40,042 nt of DNA from Bacteroidales bacterium (lineage in GTDB: Bacteria > Bacteroidota > Bacteroidia > Bacteroidales > P3), in NCBI GenBank assembly GCA_017551765.1, contig JAFZKV010000028.1:1-40042 (forward strand). The letters are read 5' to 3'. A model generated the notes under the pieces. That model was not told the origin of the DNA. It saw nothing but the letters and a program-made list of their open reading frames with translations, and searched no databases. Shown one piece after another: positions 16,790 to 26,192 of this stretch (position 1 is the stretch's first letter; each line of letters starts with the position of its first letter). Made by a program: the position numbers and the translations under genes.

Positions 16790-17646
16790 TGAACAGAAAC
16801 GTCATTCTCACGCTTGCCGCGCTGCTGCTGGCAGGATGCTGGGGCAGTCGCTTTGTTTCGGCCGACACCGACCTGGAGAATATCTATGTCGGTAAAACCT
16901 ACTATGAGGTGGTGGATGAATTCGGACGCCCCGATGCCACCATTGACGACGGCCGGGATGGCACCAAGATAGCCTACAATGCTGTGAGTCTCAATGGCAC
17001 CCGTGCGGCCTCGCTTTATCAGTTGTACACCGTGCGCAACAAGGCGACTCGCGTCACAGGCGCTCCCGTGGGCGGCATCACTTTCTCGTTCGATGCCGAC
17101 ATGAAGTGCTATGCTGTGGACAGCGACTTCCAGCGCGAACGGGTGAAAGAGGAGAAACGGGTGGAAAAGGGCAAGCCGCAGGACCTGCGCCGTCCCAATA
17201 AGGTAAAACCCAAGATACCGCGCACCATTGAGTTCCCCTACATTGAGGACCGTTCACCCAATGCCGATGTGGTGAGCATCGAAAAGGTAGAGGTGGACAA
17301 GTTTAAGTTGAAAGTCTACCTGCAGTACCGTGACCGTACACCTGCCCGTCGTCCGGTGAACGACTACGGCATCAGTGTCATGCCCGAGGTCTATGTCGAG
17401 GACGTGGCCACCGGCAATCGCTATCAGCTGCAGAAAGCCGAAGGTATCACCCTCTATCCTGAGCACACCCACTTTGCCCACAACGCGGGCGGCTACGATG
17501 TGCTGCTCTACTCGCTCACCTTCGACCCTGTGCCGGAGGACACCGAGTTCATTAACATCATCGAGCCTGGTCACTCGGGCTACAATTTCTATAGGGTCGA
17601 CATCCGCACACCTATGAGCAGCAAGGAAGAATTGAAGAATCAATAA
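16789..17646 (+). CDS. Lipoprotein of unknown function
   Basis: 285 residues with lipobox LLAGC (Cys16). The first mature segment, IYVGKTYYEVVDEFGRPD, resembles the start of SmpA/BamE-like modules (short helix then a G-x-P turn). A basic linker follows at about 118-145 (RERVKEEKRVEKGK), then a beta-rich domain (RPVNDYGISVMPEVYVEDV, HSGYNFYRVDI). I do not recognise the whole protein. One-base overlap with the MORN gene and an 8-bp gap to the peptidase gene point to a shared operon and probably a shared envelope role. Confidence 0.75.
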   Translation: MNRNVILTLAALLLAGCWGSRFVSADTDLENIYVGKTYYEVVDEFGRPDATIDDGRDGTKIAYNAVSLNGTRAASLYQLYTVRNKATRVTGAPVGGITFSFDADMKCYAVDSDFQRERVKEEKRVEKGKPQDLRRPNKVKPKIPRTIEFPYIEDRSPNADVVSIEKVEVDKFKLKVYLQYRDRTPARRPVNDYGISVMPEVYVEDVATGNRYQLQKAEGITLYPEHTHFAHNAGGYDVLLYSLTFDPVPEDTEFINIIEPGHSGYNFYRVDIRTPMSSKEELKNQ

Positions 17647-17654
17647 ACAACAAT

Positions 17655-19763
17655 ATGAAGAAAACACTACTTATGCTGGCGGCCGGTGCCCTGTGCCTCG
17701 TGGCCTGCCAACCCAAACAGCCTGCGGAGAAGCCAATTGACAAGCCGCAGGTGACCGTAGAGGACGGCCGCTTCACCCCTGAGGTGATGTGGAGTCTCGG
17801 CGTGATGAGCGAGTATGCCGTCAGCCCCGACGGCAGCGAAGTGCTCTACACCGTGCGCTACACCGACATGGAGCAGAACAAAAACAATGCCGAGCTGTAC
17901 CGTATGCCTTACGCCGGTGGCGAGGCTCAACGTCTGACCACCACCGTCCAGAGCGAATTCAACCCCGCATGGGTCGACGGCAACACCATTATGTTCTGCC
18001 GTGGCAACCAGATTCTCTCGATGAACCTCACTACCAATCGCGAGACTGTTGTGGCCGAGTGTGAGCGTGGCTTTGAAGGCTTCAGACTTGCTCCCGACGG
18101 CAACTCGATGGTCTACATTAGCACCATCCCCGTTGTGCGCCCCAATCACATCGAGAAACTCTTTGTCGGTCTTGACAAGACCACAGGCCGCATCAACGAA
18201 GACTTGATGTACCGCCACTGGGACAACTGGGTGGACGAGATACCACAGATATTCTATGTCCCCATGCAGAACGGCAAAGCCTTGATGGACCAAGTTGTCG
18301 GCATTGTTGACAGCACCTTTGAGAGTCCCATGCGTCCTTGGGGCGGCATTGAACAATACTGCTACAGCCCTGACAGCAAGCTCATCGCCTACACCTGCCG
18401 CAAAAAGACCGGCTACGATTATGCACACTCCACCAACAGCGACATCTTTATCTATAATGTCGAGACAGGTGAGACCCGCAACATCAGCGAAGGTATCATG
18501 GGCTACGACCAGAACCCCGTCTTCAGCCACGACGGCACAATGCTTGCCTGGGAGAGCATGGAGCGCGACGGTTACGAGAGCGACAAGTTGCGCCTGATGG
18601 TGGCCGACATCGCCACCGGTGCCCGCACCGACCTCACCGAGAACTTCGACTACGGCGTCAGCAACATCTGCTGGAGCAGCGACGACAAGGAACTCGCTGC
18701 CGTGGTGATGTATCGCGGCACGCTGGAAATTTTCGCCTTCAACCGCGAAACCAAGGAAATCCGTCAGGTCAGCCAGGGTATGCACGACGTGAATGGGTTC
18801 CAGATGGTGAACGACGCCATTGTGGCCTCGCAAGTCAGCATGCAGTATCCCGCCACCCTCTATGCCTACAACTTGAGCGACGACAAGTCGGAAGGCCGTA
18901 AGATCAGTACCTTCAACGACGATGTCCTCTCGCAGGTACGCATGGGTAAGACGGAGCCCTATTGGATTAAGACCGTGGACGGCAAGGAGATGCTCACGTG
19001 GCTTATCTACCCCTACGATTACGACAGCACCAAGACCTATCCCGCGCTGCTCTTCTGCGAGGGTGGTCCGCAGAATATCGTCAGCCAATTCTGGAGCACT
19101 CGCTGGAATTTCGAGGTGATGAGCGGCGCCGGCTACTTCGTCATCGCCCCCAACCGTCGCGGATGCCCTGGCTTTGGCATGGAGTGGCTCGAGGAAATCA
19201 GCGGCGACTACGGCGGACTCTGCATGCAGGACTATATGAGCGCCACCGATTACTTTGCCGACAACTTTAAGCAGATTGACCGTGAGCGTATCGGTGCCTG
19301 CGGTGCCTCGTTTGGCGGCTACAGCATCTATTGGCTCGCTGGCCACAACCACGATGTGAAGGGTTACGACGAGGGACGCCGCTTCAAGGCCTTCCTTGCC
19401 CACAACGGCATGTTCAACTTCGAGCAGCAGTACCTCGAGACCGAAGAAATGTGGTTCGATAATTGGGACCTCGGTGGCCCCTATTGGGATTGGAACAATC
19501 CGCAAATCAAGAAAAGCTATGCCAACTCGCCGCACCTGTTTGTCGACAAGTGGAACACGCCCATCTGCGTCATCCACTCGGAGTTTGACTTCCGCATCGT
19601 GGCCAGCGAGGGTATGGCAGCCTACAATGCCGCCCAGATGCGTCACCTCCCCAGCCGCTACCTCTACTTCCCCGACGAGACCCATTGGGTGCTCCGTCCG
19701 CAGAACAGTCTGTTGTGGCACCGCAATTTCATTGATTGGTTTGATACCTACCTAAAAAAGTAA
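17655..19763 (+). CDS. S9-family prolyl oligopeptidase-like peptidase, lipoprotein
   Basis: 702 residues with lipobox LCLVAC (Cys15). Residues about 40-430 form a beta-propeller with WD40/TolB-like repeats (YAVSPDGSEVLYTVRY, YCYSPDSKLIAYTCR, NPVFSHDGTMLAWESM). The C-terminal alpha/beta hydrolase has Ser552 in GASFGGY, Asp645 in SEFDFRI and His677 in DETHWV. This layout is that of DPP-type or acylaminoacyl peptidases of Bacteroidales, which release dipeptides or trim peptides in the periplasm. It ends at a strong terminator at 19783. Confidence 0.94.
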   Translation: MKKTLLMLAAGALCLVACQPKQPAEKPIDKPQVTVEDGRFTPEVMWSLGVMSEYAVSPDGSEVLYTVRYTDMEQNKNNAELYRMPYAGGEAQRLTTTVQSEFNPAWVDGNTIMFCRGNQILSMNLTTNRETVVAECERGFEGFRLAPDGNSMVYISTIPVVRPNHIEKLFVGLDKTTGRINEDLMYRHWDNWVDEIPQIFYVPMQNGKALMDQVVGIVDSTFESPMRPWGGIEQYCYSPDSKLIAYTCRKKTGYDYAHSTNSDIFIYNVETGETRNISEGIMGYDQNPVFSHDGTMLAWESMERDGYESDKLRLMVADIATGARTDLTENFDYGVSNICWSSDDKELAAVVMYRGTLEIFAFNRETKEIRQVSQGMHDVNGFQMVNDAIVASQVSMQYPATLYAYNLSDDKSEGRKISTFNDDVLSQVRMGKTEPYWIKTVDGKEMLTWLIYPYDYDSTKTYPALLFCEGGPQNIVSQFWSTRWNFEVMSGAGYFVIAPNRRGCPGFGMEWLEEISGDYGGLCMQDYMSATDYFADNFKQIDRERIGACGASFGGYSIYWLAGHNHDVKGYDEGRRFKAFLAHNGMFNFEQQYLETEEMWFDNWDLGGPYWDWNNPQIKKSYANSPHLFVDKWNTPICVIHSEFDFRIVASEGMAAYNAAQMRHLPSRYLYFPDETHWVLRPQNSLLWHRNFIDWFDTYLKK

Positions 19764-19782
19764 ATGCCCCCGTCATTAGGCC

Positions 19783-19808
19783 AGCCCGCCATTTTTGGCG
19801 GGCTTTTT
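19783..19808 (+). terminator. Bidirectional intrinsic terminator between convergent genes
   Basis: AGCCCGCCA (19783-19791) pairs with TGGCGGGCT (19796-19804) around TTTT, followed by a T run. On the other strand only a short A-derived tract follows, so it works best for the S9 peptidase. It touches the stop codon of the leftward binding-protein gene. Confidence 0.93.
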
Positions 19809-21441
19809 ATTTGTCTATGCTTACCCTGCGGAGGTCCAAGGTGTTCATGGCGTCGCTGCGCAGACCGTGAACGTTCTTGTGGGTGAAGTGCAGCACCTGG
19901 TCGTAGTAGAGCACCACGACGGGCGCCTGCTGCATGACGAGGCTGTCCATTGTGTGGTACAATGCGATACGGCGCTCGGGGTCGGTGCATTTGCGGGCCT
20001 TGAGGTAGAGACGGTCATACTCCTTGTCGGCAAAACGGGTATAGTTGGGGCCCGCCGGTGCTCGGTTGGCGCTATAGAAGAGCGACAGGTAGTTCTCGGC
20101 GTCGGGATAGTCGGCAATCCATGATCCGCGGAACCAGGTGCTCTTGCCTTGTGCTATCTGCTCACGCAGGGCCGCCGGAGGATTTACGTCCACCTGCACG
20201 TCGATGCCTATCAAGCCCAGCTGTTGCTGGATATATTTGCAGAGGTCAAGGTAGTTGCTGGTGGTGGAGAGTTTCAGCTTAGGCAGCCCCTGTCCGTTCG
20301 GATAGCCGGCCTCGGCCAGCAACTGCTTGGCGCGCTCGGGGTTGTATTCATAGCCGTATGAGGGCAGGCTGTCGTAGCCCGGCAAACCCATAGGCACAAA
20401 GCCGCCCACTCCGGGCGTGCCGATGTTGTTGCGCAGGTATTGCATCATCTTGCGACGGTCGAAGCCGTAGTTCAACGCCTGCCGTATACGCCGGTCGCGC
20501 AGAGGGCTGTCGGTTTCTTCCATATTGAAGCCCAGGTACTCGGTGTTGAGGTAGGGGGTGGTCTCCAGGTCGATACGGTCGGCATACTTGGGGTTCAGCG
20601 CTCCCTCCGAGGTCAGTATCTCGTCTTTGTAGGCGGCGTCGATAGAGTTCATGAAGTCAAGGTTGCCTTTCAGAAACTCCAGGAAGACCGTCTGCCGGTC
20701 GACAATAAAGGTAACCGCTACCGCATCCAGATAGGGCAGGGGGCGCCCCTCCTCGTCGCGCTCAAAGTAGTTGGGGTTCTTGCGCAACACAAGTTTCACG
20801 CCCTCCTTCCAATATTGGAACTTGAAGGGGCCCGTGCCGCAGGGATGTGAACGGAATTCCTTCCCGTAATGCTCCACTACCTCGTGCGGCACCACCGAGC
20901 AATAGACCATGCCCAGCATGGAAAGGAATGGGGAGAAGGGTTCGGCAATGTGGATGATGAGGGTTGTGTCGTCGGGGGTCTCCAAACCTGCCACGTCTTT
21001 GAATATCCAGGCGCCAGGCGAGGCCACGTCGGGGTCGACTATACGGTTGAAACTGTAGCGGAAGTCTCTGGCCACCACACGTCGAGTGCTGTCGGGGGTA
21101 CCGAAGAGGGGGCTCTTGTGGAAATAGACGTCGTCGCGCAGCGTGAACGTATAGGTAAGGCCATCAGGACTAATCTCCCAACGCTTGGCGATGCAGGGCT
21201 GCACGTTCAGCTCCTCGTCGAGTTGTATAAGGCCGTTGTATAGCTGACGGCAGGGCCAGATGATGCTCTGGTCTTTGGCAAAAGCGGGGTCGAGGGTGGC
21301 GATGCCGGCACTCTCGTTGTAGTGGAATATCTGCTTGTCGAGGTGACGGTGGCGGCTGCAGGCAGGTAGACTGAGCAGGGCAAGGGCAAGGATGACGGTG
21401 CGAATGTTGCTCAGCGTTGCGTAGTGCGGCAGTCGGGTCAT
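19807..21441 (-). CDS. Peptide ABC-transporter substrate-binding lipoprotein (SBP family 5)
   Basis: 544 residues with a lipobox at LSLPAC (Cys28). It has the family-5 hallmarks: LYNGLIQLDEELNVQPCIAK, WEISPDGLTYTFTLRDDVYFH, a GTGPFKF loop and NPNYFER. Such proteins bind oligo- or dipeptides for an OppBCDF-type transporter, but no permease or ATPase gene is in this window. Its ATG overlaps the atpC stop (ATGA), so it is translated with the ATP synthase beta and epsilon subunits, an unusual partner. Confidence 0.93.
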   Translation of the reverse strand: MTRLPHYATLSNIRTVILALALLSLPACSRHRHLDKQIFHYNESAGIATLDPAFAKDQSIIWPCRQLYNGLIQLDEELNVQPCIAKRWEISPDGLTYTFTLRDDVYFHKSPLFGTPDSTRRVVARDFRYSFNRIVDPDVASPGAWIFKDVAGLETPDDTTLIIHIAEPFSPFLSMLGMVYCSVVPHEVVEHYGKEFRSHPCGTGPFKFQYWKEGVKLVLRKNPNYFERDEEGRPLPYLDAVAVTFIVDRQTVFLEFLKGNLDFMNSIDAAYKDEILTSEGALNPKYADRIDLETTPYLNTEYLGFNMEETDSPLRDRRIRQALNYGFDRRKMMQYLRNNIGTPGVGGFVPMGLPGYDSLPSYGYEYNPERAKQLLAEAGYPNGQGLPKLKLSTTSNYLDLCKYIQQQLGLIGIDVQVDVNPPAALREQIAQGKSTWFRGSWIADYPDAENYLSLFYSANRAPAGPNYTRFADKEYDRLYLKARKCTDPERRIALYHTMDSLVMQQAPVVVLYYDQVLHFTHKNVHGLRSDAMNTLDLRRVSIDK

Positions 21442-21674
21442 TGTACTAAGATGAGCAGGTTGTTTTGCTGGCCTTTGACCACACCGCCGCGAATGTCGAA
21501 GGTCTGCTCCTCGTCGTTATCCTTGACCAGACGCAGGGTGCCTTTGGCAAGCGCCGAGATGATGGGGGCGTGGTCGTTGAGTATCTCAAACAATCCGTTT
21601 GTGCCAGGCAACTGCACCAGCTTGGCCTCCCCGTCATAGAGAGTGCTGTCGGGCTTGGTAATCTTTATCTTCAT
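21438..21674 (-). CDS. atpC: ATP synthase epsilon subunit (N-terminal domain only)
   Basis: 78 residues (IKITKPDSTLYDGEAKLVQLP, GLFEILNDHAPIISALAKGTL). It covers only the beta-sandwich domain; the C-terminal helical hairpin that brakes the motor in E. coli is absent, as in many Bacteroidetes. It sits 84 bp after atpD, a gap filled exactly by a 7-bp array. Its stop is fused to the start of a peptide-binding protein, and the F0, alpha and gamma genes do not follow. Confidence 0.95.
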   Translation of the reverse strand: MKIKITKPDSTLYDGEAKLVQLPGTNGLFEILNDHAPIISALAKGTLRLVKDNDEEQTFDIRGGVVKGQQNNLLILVQ

Positions 21675-21758
21675 AGCTTTAAGTTTTAAGTTTTAAGTTT
21701 TAAGTAGCTTGTTGTGGGTTGCGTGGCCACTTAAAACTTAAAACTCACAGCTTAACAC
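21675..21758. repeat. 7-bp-period inverted array filling the atpD-atpC gap
   Basis: Exactly twelve 7-bp units (84 bp), from the base after the atpC start codon to the base before the atpD stop codon. Left units: agcttta, then agtttta three times. Three unrelated units follow, then tggccac, ttaaaac twice, tcacagc and ttaacac. The two sides are reverse complements (TTTTAAG with CTTAAAA). It shares the core GTGGCCACTTAAAA with 27004-27080. Confidence 0.9.
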
Positions 21759-23279
<1,521 letters not shown>

Positions 23280-23324
23280 TTAATGTGCTATTACTTATAT
23301 ATTCACACAATCCTTTTTGCGGTG

Positions 23325-23332
23325 CAAAATTA
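23325..23332 (-). promoter_or_regulatory. -7 box for atpD
   Basis: The minus strand reads TAATTTTG, a perfect TAnnTTTG, followed by CA. It lies 61 bp before the start codon, predicting a leader of about 50 nt. The flanking DNA is very AT-rich. Confidence 0.65.
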
Positions 23333-23404
23333 CGATTTTTTTTTGATATAATAAATAAAAAATACATTCTTGTTATTACACTTGCCTTTTCCTCCACATA
23401 AGCA

Positions 23405-23434
23405 ACCTCAAAAGGCCACGGTTTGCGTGGCCTT
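23405..23434 (-). terminator. Terminator for the T9SS cargo gene
   Basis: AAGGCCACG (23412-23420) pairs with CGTGGCCTT (23426-23434) around GTTTG. On the minus strand it is followed by a short TTTT. It lies 31 bp after the stop of the T9SS protein and before the atpD promoter. Confidence 0.75.
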
Positions 23435-23465
23435 CTACTGTTGTTTTGTAGGATTAAAGGTGGCG

Positions 23466-24851
23466 TTACCTCAACACTACTACCTTGCGTGTCAGCAGGT
23501 TGCCCACGCGCACCATATAGATGCCCGCCGGCAGTGCATGGTCGCCCACAGGACGCCCCAGCATGTCGTACACCCTCACCTCGCGGCCCTCAGCCCCCTC
23601 CACCACGATGCTGCCGCGCTGGCTGGTGATGCGCACCCCGTCGGCCTCCACCTCGTCGATATCTACAAACATAAATACTATCTCGTTGCTCCAATCGCTC
23701 CACACAATGGTGTCATAGGCCGAGGTGGTATATCGGCAAGCCTTGCGCACCCACACCGAGTAGCGCGTGTCGGGCTGCAGGTCGGTGAAGGTAAAGGATG
23801 TGTCGGTAGTGTAGAACATGGCACCCGAGTCAGGGTCGGTGCCCGTAATATCCCAGGGCGTGATAGAGAGTTGGTACTGCTCCGGCGTATCGTTCTGCCG
23901 CCAAGCCACAGTCGCCGTTCTGTTGACTTTGGTTACAAACCTGAGCTTTGGTTCCACGCATCGTAGTTTTATGATAGGGAAAACAACTCCCCATGCAGTT
24001 TTCGAACTTCCATACGCATTATAATATAACGGAGAAAGAGTAGAAAAAGATGCGTTCCATCCATAATCATTACACATTTCAAATGTTGTATCCATCATTA
24101 TCAGCCAAGGTTGTTGACGTGCGGAGTCAAAACCATTCATAATCAAACGACCGTCAAAAAATGTATCTATTGAGCAATATTGTCCACCAATAAAGAATGT
24201 GTCCAAAATACCGGAACCTACAGTTGCCCCAACATCACCAGACTTAAGGGATATAGGATTGTCAAAGAAAAATTCATAGCAGTTGCTGGTGAAAACACTG
24301 TCGTTCTTTAATGATGTTTGCGTGGGGAAATCATAGCCGAAGTGATAGTCAAAGTAGCATTGTTTCATCAAAGCTTGCCATATATTGAGGGTGTCTATTT
24401 GTCCTATGGAATCAATATGAATATAAGAAGGATCGAAAGCTCCAGTGTCGGGAGAAAATAGGAAGGGGGTGTAGACGGAATGATAATAAAAGCCGTGTAT
24501 AAGAAGTAGTTCGGGCACCATTACCGAGTCCGGGAGCCCTTGTGTCGTTAAAGCTATCCCATAGATGGTATAGTTATTGTTGGCATATGCTTGGTATTCT
24601 TGGATAAAAAAACCAGCATCAAGACTTAAATGTCTATCTGCAAAAACACCGCAATGATTTCCAAATAAAATTGGCGCTGAAGATCCCAAAAAATACCCAC
24701 TACCCAAACCCCAACTATCGTAAATATCTGGGGGATAAATATGACTCATCGGATTAAAGGCATACCACGGGTCGCCGTAGCGCACGGTGTCCTGTGCGTG
24801 CAACGCGAAAACTGATATCAATAGGCTTGCCAATAATACAATTCTTTTCAT
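23466..24851 (-). CDS. Secreted T9SS cargo protein with Fn3-like domain
   Basis: 461 residues from the ATG at 24851; the longer frame upstream was rejected because the -7 box at 24878 lies inside it. A signal peptide (MKRIVLLASLLISVFALHAQ) is followed by about 300 residues rich in Tyr, Phe, Asp and Asn that I do not recognise. A fibronectin type III-like domain follows (ATVAWRQNDTPEQYQLSI, FTDLQPDTRYSVWVRKAC). The end is a type IX sorting domain (VRVYDMLGRPVGDHALPAG, IYMVRVGN, KVVVLR). It should cross the outer membrane by T9SS and be anchored or released. The central coding part (about 23940-24770) is clearly richer in A and T than the flanking genes. Confidence 0.88.
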   Translation of the reverse strand: MKRIVLLASLLISVFALHAQDTVRYGDPWYAFNPMSHIYPPDIYDSWGLGSGYFLGSSAPILFGNHCGVFADRHLSLDAGFFIQEYQAYANNNYTIYGIALTTQGLPDSVMVPELLLIHGFYYHSVYTPFLFSPDTGAFDPSYIHIDSIGQIDTLNIWQALMKQCYFDYHFGYDFPTQTSLKNDSVFTSNCYEFFFDNPISLKSGDVGATVGSGILDTFFIGGQYCSIDTFFDGRLIMNGFDSARQQPWLIMMDTTFEMCNDYGWNASFSTLSPLYYNAYGSSKTAWGVVFPIIKLRCVEPKLRFVTKVNRTATVAWRQNDTPEQYQLSITPWDITGTDPDSGAMFYTTDTSFTFTDLQPDTRYSVWVRKACRYTTSAYDTIVWSDWSNEIVFMFVDIDEVEADGVRITSQRGSIVVEGAEGREVRVYDMLGRPVGDHALPAGIYMVRVGNLLTRKVVVLR

Positions 24852-24877
24852 GGTTAGGGCGGGTTGAATTTCGACTG

Positions 24878-24885
24878 CAAAGATA
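24878..24885 (-). promoter_or_regulatory. -7 box for the T9SS cargo gene
   Basis: The minus strand reads TATCTTTG, a perfect TAnnTTTG, followed by CA. It is 27 bp upstream of the ATG at 24851, implying a leader of about 20 nt. No strong -33 box is visible. Confidence 0.65.
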
Positions 24886-25033
24886 CGCACTTTTTCCGAT
24901 ATGGCAAAATTTATTCTCATGCTGCGCGTAATCCATAAATCCAGATGAAAAATTTATAAGATTTACAGGATTTCCGCCAACGGCGGGGAGGTAAAAAAGC
25001 GGTAATAAAAATAGGTCGTGCGCGATGTAAATG

Positions 25034-25068
25034 GGTGGTCGGTGGCCGGTAGTCGGTAGTCGGTTCGA
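25034..25068. repeat. 7-bp-period array (ggtsgtc type)
   Basis: Five units of 7 bp: ggtggtc, ggtggcc, ggtagtc twice, ggttcga. Same unit family as the array inside argS at 39730. Confidence 0.8.
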
Positions 25069-25196
25069 CCTTCAACCCACCCCCAGAAAGCTCCTTTGTC
25101 GGATAAAAACAAGAAAAGACGGCAATTGTTAATGCTAATAATCATATTATAAGCTAATTAAATGCCGTTTTGCCATCCGCATCACTACGGACCCCC

Positions 25197-25257
25197 TCCG
25201 ACTGTGGTCCGACTCAAGTCCGAGTCAACTCCGACTCATGTCCGACTGCAGTCGGAG
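25197..25257. repeat. 11-bp-period array ending in a palindrome
   Basis: Five 11-bp units starting tccgact or tccgagt (tccgactgtgg, tccgactcaag, tccgagtcaac, tccgactcatg, tccgactgcag), then the inverted tcggag. TCCGACTGCAGTCGGA (25241-25256) is a perfect 16-bp palindrome. Confidence 0.85.
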
Positions 25258-25310
25258 AAAAGACGGTATTGATACGGTGCAGATACGAATATGTCGTGCA
25301 CGATATAAAC

Positions 25311-26192
25311 TTAACGGGAGAGGTAATCGGCCACCTGGTCGAGGGTGAGGGCGTGGTCGACGGTATAGTCGCCCACCTGCTCGCGGCGCAGGGCGCTGAG
25401 GAAGGCACCGCTGCCAAGGGCCAGGCCCAGGTCGCGCGCTAAGGAACGAATGTATGTGCCCTTGCCGCAATGGATGCGGAAGTCGGCCTGCGGCAGGTGA
25501 GGGGGGACGGTGCCCTGGGGATGGTCGTAGAGGTGGGGAGTGAGTGGGGAGTGAGTGGGGAGTGAAGGGGGAGTGAAGGGGACAATAGTGCTGGAGGAGT
25601 CACCTTTTCGGAAGTCTGTGATTTCGAAGTTGTAGATGGTTATCGGTTTTGCCCGTGGCCCATCATTTTTATTTTTTAATTCTTCATTCTTAATTCTCGC
25701 TATCTCGTAGGCGCGTTGGCCGTCAACCTTCACGGCGCTGAACATGGGCGGCACCTGCATGAGGGTGCCGGTGAACTGCCGCACGGTCTGCTCCAGCAAC
25801 TCGCGGGTGATGTGCTCGTAGGGGTAGTAGTGGTCCACCGCCTGCTCGAGGTCGTAGCAGGGGGTGGTGGCGCCGAGCACGAGGGTGCCGGTGTAGACCT
25901 TGTCGCCGTCTTGCAGCTGCGGGATGCTTTTGGTGGCCTTGCCGAGGCAGACGAGCAGCAGGCCCGTGGCCAACGGGTCGAGGGTGCCGGCATGGCCTAT
26001 CTTTATTTTGGGTGGCCGAGTAACAGAGTGGCTGAGTGGCTGAGAAACAGAGTCTACTTTGTCACTTTGTAACTCAGCCACTCGTTTTCTCAAGATGGCC
26101 TTAATTTTGTTTACCGCCTGGAAAGAGGTCCACTGTCGGGGTTTGTCGATGGGCAGGACGATGCCGGCCTGAAGCTGTTCGATGGTAATCAC
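25311..26192 (-). CDS. truB: tRNA pseudouridine-55 synthase with repeat-encoded inserts
   Basis: 293 residues. It makes pseudouridine 55 in the T-loop of tRNAs. The core is intact: [26 protein letters not shown] with catalytic Asp72, [20 protein letters not shown] and [15 protein letters not shown]. Three low-complexity stretches break it: residues about 37-60 (array at 26014), a Lys/Asn-rich stretch after AYEIAR (25667) and a Pro/Ser/Thr-rich stretch before the [10 protein letters not shown] core (25535). E. coli TruB has its catalytic Asp at 48; the 24-residue shift equals the 72-bp array. The start is GTG, overlapping the uppP stop as GTGA; a longer frame running back through uppP was rejected. 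Confidence 0.93.
   Translation of the reverse strand: MITIEQLQAGIVLPIDKPRQWTSFQAVNKIKAILRKRVAELQSDKVDSVSQPLSHSVTRPPKIKIGHAGTLDPLATGLLLVCLGKATKSIPQLQDGDKVYTGTLVLGATTPCYDLEQAVDHYYPYEHITRELLEQTVRQFTGTLMQVPPMFSAVKVDGQRAYEIARIKNEELKNKNDGPRAKPITIYNFEITDFRKGDSSSTIVPFTPPSLPTHSPLTPHLYDHPQGTVPPHLPQADFRIHCGKGTYIRSLARDLGLALGSGAFLSALRREQVGDYTVDHALTLDQVADYLSR
25535..25578. repeat. 11-bp-period array inside truB
   Basis: Four units of 11 bp: ggggagtgagt twice, ggggagtgaag twice. In truB it reads as a Ser/Pro/Thr-rich insert ([15 protein letters not shown]). Confidence 0.88.
25667..25701. repeat. 7-bp-period array inside truB
   Basis: Five units of 7 bp: ttttatt, ttttaat, tcttcat, tcttaat, tctcgct. In truB it encodes the Lys/Asn/Glu-rich stretch IKNEELKNK after the conserved AYEIAR. 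Confidence 0.7.
26014..26085. repeat. 8-bp-period inverted array inside truB
   Basis: Nine 8-bp units (72 bp): ggccgagt, aacagagt, ggctgagt, ggctgaga, aacagagt, ctactttg, tcactttg, taactcag, ccactcgt. Left and right units are reverse complements (GAGTGGCTGAG with CTCAGCCACTC) and stay in register. Same family as the array in the M16 gene. Confidence 0.9.

Larger units (their letters stand above)
24886..25310. other. Intergenic region (425 bp) with two arrays and duplicated motifs
   Basis: No gene is supported. It lies between truB and the T9SS gene. Contents: a small hairpin CCGCC-AAC-GGCGG near 24974; a 7-bp array at 25034-25068; an AT-rich stretch near 25130-25165; an 11-bp array at 25197-25257. 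Two motifs each occur twice in direct orientation: gaaaagacgg at 25113 and 25257, and a 21-bp motif with core tcgtgcrcgat at 25013 and 25291. Confidence 0.6.

Noticed and set aside
17667-19721. A 684-codon open frame antisense to the S9 peptidase, and similar long antisense frames opposite ftcD (30949-32583), dnaN (28333-29424) and argS (38668-39801)
   Set aside because: These follow from the GC-rich codon bias of the sense genes, which removes stops on the other strand. Their proteins are low in structure, rich in His, Val, Gly and Ala, and have no recognisable motif.
24852-24920. A longer start for the T9SS protein
   Set aside because: It would precede the promoter box and bury the signal peptide 23 residues into the protein.
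25055-25075. A tRNA T-loop-like GGTTCGA sequence
   Set aside because: It is part of the 7-bp array, and no cloverleaf can be drawn around it.
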